DNA of 38,589 bases from JBGUVL01 sp045134375. Lineage in GTDB: Bacteria; Bacillota_I; Bacilli_A; Erysipelotrichales; Erysipelotrichaceae. Positions 14,463 through 21,700 of the stretch are shown here, one piece after another. A program made the position numbers and the translations under genes. Within the stretch, counting starts at the first letter, position 1. Every line of letters begins with the position of its first letter. The stretch is taken from the NCBI GenBank assembly GCA_045134375.1, contig JBGUVL010000005.1, positions 1 to 38,589 of the forward strand, given 5' to 3'. The notes under the pieces were generated by a model. That model ran no database searches. It was given only the letters and a program-made list of their open reading frames with translations, and had not been told where the DNA came from.

Positions 14463-15793
14463 ACGATTTTGTTCTCCTCTCTTCTTAATGGAATTTCAGC
14501 AATCACAACAAAACCATCATAACCATACACACGTAATCGCCCATTTAATATCTCCAATCGTTCTCGCATATGATGGAGGCCAAATCCTTCTTCAATGTGA
14601 AGGCATCCCACACCATCATCTTCTATAATGATGATTAACATCGATCTCTCTTCTTCAAAAGCGAAGGAAACAAAGATATGCTTCGCATGCCCATGGCGAA
14701 TCGCATTGGTCAAACCCTCTTGTACGACACGATAAATGACTTCTTCCGTATCTTTTTGAAATACAAAGTTTTCTAAATGAAAGATAAATTTAATATCCAC
14801 ATTCGAAACTAAGGTAAAATCGATGATCATTTTTTCCAAGGCTTCCTGTAAAGAAAAACGCTCTAAAGCATCCGGGCGCAATTTTTCCACCGAACGACGA
14901 ACATCCCTCAGCCCTTGTCGAGCCGTTTCCGACAAAACCAACAACTGCTTTTTGGTTGCCTCTTGATCCACATCCATAATCATCATCGCAGCATCAATTC
15001 CAACGGATAAACCGGTAAGCGTATGCCCTAGGGTATCATGTATCTCTCTGGCTAGACGATTTCTCTCCTTCGTCTCTCCCATCTTTTCTTGCAAACTTGC
15101 ATATTCCTGTAACTGATGGTTTAAATGCTGCAATTCCTCATTCAATGCTTTGACACGTTTGTTTTCATTGAACTCATTCACCACCATGACAAACATTACT
15201 AAAATAAACAAAATCATATTCATAGTATCCAAAAAACTTTCGACTAGATTCATAAAGAACTGTGTCTTACTGCTATACCATGAAACATACACTTCAAAAG
15301 AAATAGGATGAAAAATAGCGAGAATATTATAATTCGATATTAAATAGATGATGATCGCAATAAACAGAAAGGAAAAACGATCCGTATTTTCTTTATTCGT
15401 ATAGATAATATAAGCAATGAACAGAAGTAACACAGCATTATTTGAAAACTGTAAATAGTACATGATACAACAACAACAAATAATTCCCAATAGGCTAATC
15501 ATACGACTGATATTTCGATTGCTATTTTTTTTCATGCCAATAGTGATTAGCACAACAAGCAACAAATAAAAGAAATTGGAAGCAATAAACAAGGTATGAG
15601 GAGAAAACAACGGTATATGACCCGTTTGTTCTAAAAATAGAGCTGCCTGTGCTGTCGATACGATTTTCATTAAAGTAATGCTGGTCACACTACTGATAAA
15701 AGCCACCATTAAAAAATTAAGAGCCATTAACATCACCAATAGAATATTGGTTAAACGCTTATATTCGATATTGTATTTCTTCATCAACTTCAT
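14459..15793 (-). CDS. Sensor histidine kinase (HisKA_3 type) with multi-pass N-terminus
   Basis: 444 residues. The N-terminal ~215 residues contain about six hydrophobic segments with only short loops, so there is no sizeable extracellular sensor domain. A coiled coil (about 215-240) leads to the HisKA_3 dimerisation helix KERNRLAREIHDTLGHTLTG (His252 phospho-acceptor) and an HATPase domain with VVQEGLTNAIRHGHA (N box), EDDGVGC (G1) and GFGLHHMRERLE (G2). It pairs with the NarL-type regulator immediately downstream (ATGA overlap). Lack of a sensing domain, with binding proteins encoded on both sides, suggests they supply ligand detection. Confidence 0.92.
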   Translation of the reverse strand: MKLMKKYNIEYKRLTNILLVMLMALNFLMVAFISSVTSITLMKIVSTAQAALFLEQTGHIPLFSPHTLFIASNFFYLLLVVLITIGMKKNSNRNISRMISLLGIICCCCIMYYLQFSNNAVLLLFIAYIIYTNKENTDRFSFLFIAIIIYLISNYNILAIFHPISFEVYVSWYSSKTQFFMNLVESFLDTMNMILFILVMFVMVVNEFNENKRVKALNEELQHLNHQLQEYASLQEKMGETKERNRLAREIHDTLGHTLTGLSVGIDAAMMIMDVDQEATKKQLLVLSETARQGLRDVRRSVEKLRPDALERFSLQEALEKMIIDFTLVSNVDIKFIFHLENFVFQKDTEEVIYRVVQEGLTNAIRHGHAKHIFVSFAFEEERSMLIIIIEDDGVGCLHIEEGFGLHHMRERLEILNGRLRVYGYDGFVVIAEIPLRREENKIV

Positions 15794-15794
15794 G

Positions 15795-16772
15795 TTATTG
15801 CCATCCTTTCAAAGAAAATTGACTTACATTTTCTTTGGTAATCAAGGTAACTGGTATTTTTTTAATGGTTGTTTCTACTGGCTTGCCATCTAACATGGAA
15901 TACGCCACTTTCACCGCTTCTTTCCCTATTTGAATAGGAGATTGTGCGGCACTTCCCTGTAATTTTCCATCTTTGATCAATACTTTTCCATCCGGAGAAC
16001 CATCGACACCATAGACAAGTACATCCTCGACTCCCTGATTCTGCATCGCTGCCATCGCGCCTAAAGCACTAGGATCATTTAATGCCATTACCACATCAAA
16101 ATCGATACCAGAAGCAATCATTTCAAGCATTTTTGGTGTTGCAATCTCAAGCTGTCCTTCGCATTCTTTTCTTGCTACGATTTGGTATTCTTCCTTCCCT
16201 TGAATCGTATCCACAAAACCTTGAATTCGTTGTGATCCTGACGCTGTTTGCGAATGTTCCAACAAAACAATACGAGCACTGCTTTTCTGTTGCATCATGT
16301 CTTTCGCCGCCAATACACCCGCATTATAATTATCGGATACCACCGTATAGCTGACATAGTCATTCTCATTTAGATTGGTGTCTACTGCAATGACAAGGAT
16401 TTCTTTTTTGCGACATTCTTCTAATACATCATGAAGGCTATCAATGGCAATCGGATTGACAAATAACACTTGAATTCCTTTATCAATCAAATAATGAATT
16501 TGATCGATTTGTTTCTCAACGGAAAGCGCCGGATCCATCGTATACAAAATATCGCCATGCTGTTCCACTTCTTTTTCTATTTCATCATTGATAACTGCAA
16601 AATAAGGATTGTTCATTGTCATATAAGTGGCACCAAAATAAATCGGTTTTTTGTTTTGACCTCTCAAGTAGAAAAAAGGGGAATTTTGAAACGTATGTAT
16701 CCCTATCCCTACCATCATGAGAGAAACAATAACAATGATGGAGGCTACCATTAAAAATTTTTTATCTCTCAT
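15795..16772 (-). CDS. Membrane-anchored RbsB-like sugar-binding protein
   Basis: 325-residue periplasmic-binding-protein-like I domain of the ribose/galactose type. Residues about 5-27 are a hydrophobic anchor without lipobox cysteine. Then follow KPIYFGATYMTMNNPYFAVI, EKQIDQIHYLIDKGIQVLFV, VIAVDTNLNENDYVSYTVVS, DNYNAGVLAAKDMM and VMALNDPSALGAMAAMQ, the last close to the ligand-contact pattern of RbsB. First gene of the sensory operon: AAGGAG precedes the ATG, an extended -10 lies upstream, and its stop codon lies within 2 bases of the kinase start. Anchored members that feed a kinase are known (XylFII with LytS in clostridia); the ligand here is probably a sugar. Confidence 0.87.
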   Translation of the reverse strand: MRDKKFLMVASIIVIVSLMMVGIGIHTFQNSPFFYLRGQNKKPIYFGATYMTMNNPYFAVINDEIEKEVEQHGDILYTMDPALSVEKQIDQIHYLIDKGIQVLFVNPIAIDSLHDVLEECRKKEILVIAVDTNLNENDYVSYTVVSDNYNAGVLAAKDMMQQKSSARIVLLEHSQTASGSQRIQGFVDTIQGKEEYQIVARKECEGQLEIATPKMLEMIASGIDFDVVMALNDPSALGAMAAMQNQGVEDVLVYGVDGSPDGKVLIKDGKLQGSAAQSPIQIGKEAVKVAYSMLDGKPVETTIKKIPVTLITKENVSQFSLKGWQ

Positions 16773-16798
16773 ACCATTTTTCTCCTTATCTATTCCCT

Positions 16799-16807
16799 AT
16801 TTTAACA
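16799..16807 (-). promoter_or_regulatory. Extended -10 promoter of the sensory operon
   Basis: TGTTAAAAT on the minus strand (TAAAAT at 16799-16804 with TGn), 27 bases before the RbsB-like start, with AAGGAG at 16782-16787. The -35 is weak. Confidence 0.5.
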
Positions 16808-16832
16808 TAACTATCTAGTGGTTAAAAAATTT

Positions 16833-16864
16833 AAAAAAAACAAGCTCCTTCCACTTGTTTTTTT
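16833..16864. terminator. Terminator-like hairpin between sensory operon and ISL3
   Basis: A 7-12 bp stem built on AAACAAG and CTTGTTT, flanked by A and T runs (16833-16844 with 16854-16864). Between this and the ISL3 end (about 140 bases) I see no gene. Confidence 0.45.
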
Positions 16865-16996
16865 CATCAAAGCGTCTCATCCCACTTTGATTATCGTATA
16901 CATAACATATACTTCTATTATGGTTTTATTATACCTCTTTTTTAATCCAAAAAACGATGACATTTGTAACAAAAGCCAAAAGAAAACAAAGAATCT

Positions 16997-17005
16997 CCAT
17001 TATAA
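16997..17005 (+). repeat. Candidate target-site duplication, left copy
   Basis: CCATTATAA occurs here and again at 18675-18683, just outside the subterminal repeats of the ISL3-like element. ISL3 elements usually duplicate 8 bases, which fits within this 9-base match. In this AT-rich DNA chance cannot be excluded. Confidence 0.4.
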
Positions 17006-17135
17006 AGGTATATCACAAAGATTGTGTTGTGGATGAGCTTTAGCACTTTGTGTTGATAACATAGCCTTTTGCACATGAGTTTATCATCTTTAACTTATTG
17101 TGTGGATAGTCTATAACTTCTGTGTTGATTTAATT

Positions 17136-17202
17136 AAAAAAATATCCCTCTTCATATAGAATGAGATTGTCACAAATCAGTCTATATAAAGGAGGGATTT
17201 TT
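17136..17202 (+). promoter_or_regulatory. Hairpin masking the ISL3 transposase ribosome site
   Basis: AAAAATATCCCTC (17138-17150) can pair with GAGGGATTTTT (17192-17202) except for a two-base bulge. Inside it ATATAGA (17154-17160) pairs perfectly with TCTATAT (17181-17187). The Shine-Dalgarno AAAGGAGGG (17188-17196) lies in the right arm, so the folded leader would hide the start. Such leaders limit transposase made from read-through transcripts. Confidence 0.55.
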
Positions 17203-18498
17203 ATGTCCGATACTAAGTTTATCACAGATATGCTCAATATCAATAAATCTGATATAGAATTTATTCATTCTTTTTCTCAATCAGATGGTTCAATATTGAT
17301 TCGCATTCGTCTAAAGTCTGTTTCCGATGTCCATTGTCCGTACTGTGGAAAATCTACCATTAAAAATGGTTTTACTTCTAGAAAGCTCATTCACTCTACC
17401 TTAGTTAATCGTAAATGTACGATTATATTTCAAAGGAGACGTTACCTATGTAAGGAGTGTAATCTTTCATTTAGTGAAAGAAATCCATTTATAAATACAA
17501 GCGAATCTTTAACAATAGAAACTAAAATCAACGTTCTAAAAGATTTAAAGTATGTTACAAATACTTATTCAGCCGTTGCTCAGCGTTTCAATCTTTCTGT
17601 CACAAAAGTTATTCGAATATTTGATCACTGTGTAGACATCAAGCGTAAACAACTGCCTGAAGTATTATCCATCGATGAACACTATTTTCCAGAATCAAAC
17701 TATGAATCTCTTTATATTTGTATCCTTATGGATTTCAACACAGGTACGCTTATCGATATATTACCAGATAGAAAGAAAAAGGTTGTTTCTCAATATTTTG
17801 GTAATATTCGAAATACAACTTTAGATAACCATAATCACAGCGAATTAGATAACGTAAAATACATATCAATCGATATGTATGACAACTATCGAGAAATAGC
17901 TAAAACTTATTTTCCAAAAGCAAAAATATGTGCTGATAGTTTTCATGTTCTTGAACACCTCACGAAAGCATTTCGTAATATCCGCTTACGATGTAGAAGA
18001 AACACAGAAGATGAAAATATGAAGTATCTCTTATCAAAGTTCAAATTTATATTCAATCATGGAATCAACCTAGACAATAAAGCGAAATACAACAAAAGAT
18101 TCAAAAGATATATGAATTATCGTGACATCATGAATCTACTATTCGATCGTTTTCCTATACTTCAAATAGCATATAACTTAAAAGAAAGCTATATTATATT
18201 CAACAATACATCAAACTTTGAAAACGCTAGAGATGAACTAACAAAGCAGCTTCAACAATTTGCCAATAATACAATTCCTGAATATGATGAATTTTATAAT
18301 CTTTTAATCAACTGGTTTGAAGAAATCATAAACTCTTTTATTATTATCAACAACAGAAGAATCAACAATAGCTACATAGAATCAAGAAACAATCAAATTG
18401 AAAGATTGATGTACAACGCATACGGATTTAGAAATTTCAAACGTACTCGAAATAGAATCCTATACTGTTTAAACAAAGAAGACACATATAAAATATAA
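17203..18498 (+). CDS. ISL3-family transposase
   Basis: 431-residue ISL3-type DDE transposase. The N-terminal zinc-binding domain has CPYCG (Cys45, Cys48) and CKEC (Cys83, Cys86). HTH-like residues follow (NTYSAVAQRFNLSVTKVIRI). The catalytic core has VLSIDEHYF, YISIDMYDNY, CADSFHVLEHL and, late, the glutamate in YIESRNNQIERLM. Length and order are normal and there is no frameshift, so the element may be active. ATG 17203 follows AAAGGAGGG by six bases; the in-frame ATG at 17161 lies in the leader hairpin without a ribosome site. Confidence 0.93.
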   Translation: MSDTKFITDMLNINKSDIEFIHSFSQSDGSILIRIRLKSVSDVHCPYCGKSTIKNGFTSRKLIHSTLVNRKCTIIFQRRRYLCKECNLSFSERNPFINTSESLTIETKINVLKDLKYVTNTYSAVAQRFNLSVTKVIRIFDHCVDIKRKQLPEVLSIDEHYFPESNYESLYICILMDFNTGTLIDILPDRKKKVVSQYFGNIRNTTLDNHNHSELDNVKYISIDMYDNYREIAKTYFPKAKICADSFHVLEHLTKAFRNIRLRCRRNTEDENMKYLLSKFKFIFNHGINLDNKAKYNKRFKRYMNYRDIMNLLFDRFPILQIAYNLKESYIIFNNTSNFENARDELTKQLQQFANNTIPEYDEFYNLLINWFEEIINSFIIINNRRINNSYIESRNNQIERLMYNAYGFRNFKRTRNRILYCLNKEDTYKI

Positions 18499-18515
18499 AG
18501 ATAAATTAAAAAAAA

Positions 18516-18566
18516 GGATTTGTGACAAGATGACATCAATGAATGTCGTCTTTTTTTCACAAATCC
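18516..18566 (+). terminator. Terminator of the ISL3 transposase with extra outer stem
   Basis: An inner 8-bp stem GATGACAT/ATGTCGTC (18529-18550, one G-T wobble) is followed by seven T residues. An outer perfect 10-bp stem GGATTTGTGA/TCACAAATCC (18516-18525 with 18557-18566) encloses both. Confidence 0.8.
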
Positions 18567-18694
18567 ACAAAGTGTTAAAGTTCATCAACACAATTATTTA
18601 TAGATCATAAACATCAACTGTAAAAGTCTATCCGCATGTGTGTTATTGTCCATCCATCGGATTATTTATAATCCCCATTATAATAAAACTATAT

Positions 18695-18730
18695 AAAAAT
18701 TGCAGCGCCCTGTCTGATCGCTGCAATTTT
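18695..18730 (-). terminator. Terminator of the GH32 gene
   Basis: A perfect 12-bp stem AAAATTGCAGCG/CGCTGCAATTTT (18695-18706 with 18719-18730) ends in T residues on the minus strand, 60 bases beyond the GH32 stop. Confidence 0.85.
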
Positions 18731-18789
18731 CATTTTTTTATATAAGTTATTATCTGACATTAATAACTATATATCATTTTAATTATTCC

Positions 18790-21700
18790 TTACGCTTTTT
18801 TGCGTTTTCCTAATAAGATTACTCCTAATGACAACAACATCATCGCTAATAATCCAGCTACATTCGTAGAATCTCCAGTGTTAGTTCCTCCAGTTGATCC
18901 TCCAGTTAATCCTCCAGTTGATCCTCCTGTTGTTCCTTCATCAGAACTATCTGAATCACCAGTTTCTCCACCAGGAACACTTTCTGTAGCTTTTTCTTCT
19001 AATGCATCGTATGCATCTACTAATGCTTTTTCAGCAGCTTCTACAGATTCAACTGTTCCATTCACCACTGCAGCACACGCTCTATTATAAGCAAGGATAA
19101 ATGCATTTGCAGATTCTTCAGTATATAAATCTGTATCTGTATCACATACTCTAGCAATTACTTCTTTTAATGAAGCAACATTTACTAATGCAGCTTCTGC
19201 TTTTTCAATTTCATTCAATAATGCAGCTAATTCAGATGCTTCAACACTAGCAACTTTATCTACTAATTTTTCATATGTAGCATAAGAAGAATTTGTATAG
19301 TCATCGCCAGAAAGTTTTTCAATATTTCTTGTGTTTACTACAAAGTTTTTAACTTTAACACTTCCATCCCATACACCTACTCCTACTTTAGCTGGATTGT
19401 TAAAGTAATCAACAACATCAGAATAAGTGTGAGTTAAGCATAATTCATCATTTACATATACCTTAATAGTTTTTCCACTCTTTTCAATTGTCACATGGAA
19501 GAAGTCTCCATTGTTTACTGCTTTGTTTGCTGGTAATGCACCTAAAGCTGTATCTCCATCAATGTCAAATCTGAATAAACGAACCACATTTCTTGCGTTA
19601 TCAAACTGAATTGCATAAGCCTTACTAGCAATAGGATTAGCAACATCAGAAGAGAAGAACACATTTACCATACCATTTGTATATGATAAATCTGCATCTA
19701 ATACAAAGTCTGTTGGAACATTTTCTTTGCTCATATAAGTTGAGTTCTGTTTAGGGTCTGTAATAGTTAATACATTGTTAGTATCAACAAAGTTAGACGC
19801 ATCTCCTAAAGAGTTCTCGAATTCATTAGTATTTACAGTATTGTTATGAACTTTTACTGTAAATTTTTTATACATAGTTTCATCTAATACGCTAGTCGCT
19901 TTAATTGTCGCTACACCATCTTTTAACGCTGTTACAGTAGCTTTGTTATTGTTAGTAGTTAAGGAAATTACTCCTTCTCCATCTACTACTTCCCAATTTA
20001 TTGCTTGTGATAAATCAATTGGTAAAACATTTGCAGATAATTCTAAAGTTTCATTGATATCTAAACAGTTAAATTCATTAACTGTAGTAATCATTGAAAT
20101 TGGTTTAGTTACTGGAGTTTTCTTCCAAATAGACTTCATATCATAAACTTTTAAGTCTACTGATGCTTCTCCACCTTCAACGATTAAACTTGCTCCTAAA
20201 CTTGAAGGATCAGGGAAAATTTGGGCAGCTCCTGCCACTGTATAACCTTCCATGAATACTTCTACGCTGGATTTGTCTACATAGATATGGAAATCAATAG
20301 TACCATCACTATTTTCTTCTACAAACTGTGACATCTTTTCTGTATAGTATCCTGATGTATAGTATGAAGAAGAATTACTACGATCAATAGAAATTTCTTT
20401 TGTGCCTAAATCGTATAAAACAACGGTCTTCTGATTATTTCCTTCACGTAAAGAGAATCCAACTTTTGTTGCTGTTCCAGGGCTGAAAGTAGCAACAATC
20501 TCATAAGTATCGTCTACTAAATCACCTAAAATATTATTGTTAGAAGTTACGGTTTTGAAACCATCTGTATCTACTATTGGAGTTTCACTACGTAATTCCT
20601 CATATCCTCCATGAACTAGACCACTAGTAGTCTTTTGAATTGGAGTCTGTGTTAATACGTATTTATCTCCTTGTTTTACTAATCCTAAAGATAAATTCAA
20701 GTTGAATGAACCATTGAATGCTTGTCCAAGTGTATGTCCTACCGTTAGACAGAAGGGTCCCCCTGCCCAAGTATTCATCCAGTTAATTTCAATAATTTCT
20801 GGGATATTTGGCGTTCTTCCTTCTGTTATTCCACCAAAATCCTGAATGTAGTAAGTCATTGCAGCATATGAATCAGCACCAAAGTTCATTTCTTCATAGC
20901 CTCTTCCATCTGGTTTACTATTTGCATATTGAGAATCTTCAATAAATTCCCATTTTCCAGAAGCAGTGTTTACATTTGTAAAATCACCAACTCTATAGAA
21001 ACGTCCACCTTCAGATAATACCCATTTTAAAGTACCATCATCTGCAATTAATGGATATAAATCTGGACATTCTGTTTCAATGAATCCACTTGATCCAGCT
21101 GTTCCATCATAGTATGATTCACACTCCCATGTTTTCAAGTCATTAGAAGAATAAATTCTTAATCTTCCTCCTGCAATTACCATGAACCATTTACCTTCCC
21201 AACGGAACACTTTAGGGTCACGGAATGCCGCACTGTTTACAGGATCATCTGTCCAATCGGCAACAATTGTATCGTGTTTAGTCCAATTGTCTCCATCTGT
21301 ACTTGTTGCTAATTTTAGACGCTGTCCATTTCCATCTTCTGTAATAATTGCAACAAAATTTGTACTTCCTGCTCCTGCAAACAATCCTGAAGTATTTTCA
21401 GTATCATTTACTACACATCCTGAGAACATTGTTCCATTTGCATCTGGATAGAATGTTATAGGTTTTTCTTCCCAGCGAATTAAATCTTTACTTGTTGCAT
21501 GCGCCCAGTGCATTGGCCCATGATCAACAGAGTCCATGAACTGGTAAAATAAGTGATATACTTTGTTTTCAGCATCATAGACCATACCATTAGGGTCATT
21601 TGCCCAGCCTTCTTTAACAGAGTAATGGTACTGTCCACGATATGCTTCATTATAGTATACTTCATCTTTCTGTAGTCTGTGTACATCTACATGATATGTT

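Larger units (their letters stand above)
17006..18675 (+). mobile_element. ISL3-family insertion sequence, apparently intact
   Basis: About 1.67 kb containing one complete transposase. Related repeats lie near both ends in inverted orientation: TTGTGTTG, then GATGAGCTTTAGCACTTTGTG at left (17032 onward) matches ATGAACTTTAACACTTTGTG on the opposite strand at right (near 18567-18600). A second weaker unit (GTGGATAG, CTATAACTT) is present at both sides. Outer limits are set by the candidate target duplication and are uncertain by tens of bases. The element sits between the sensory operon and the GH32 terminator and interrupts no gene. Confidence 0.75.

Noticed and set aside
17030..17130. Repeated GTGTTG/GTGGAT motifs resembling a short repeat array
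   Set aside because: Units are few, imperfect and mirrored at the far end of the ISL3 element, so they are transposase-binding subterminal repeats rather than CRISPR.
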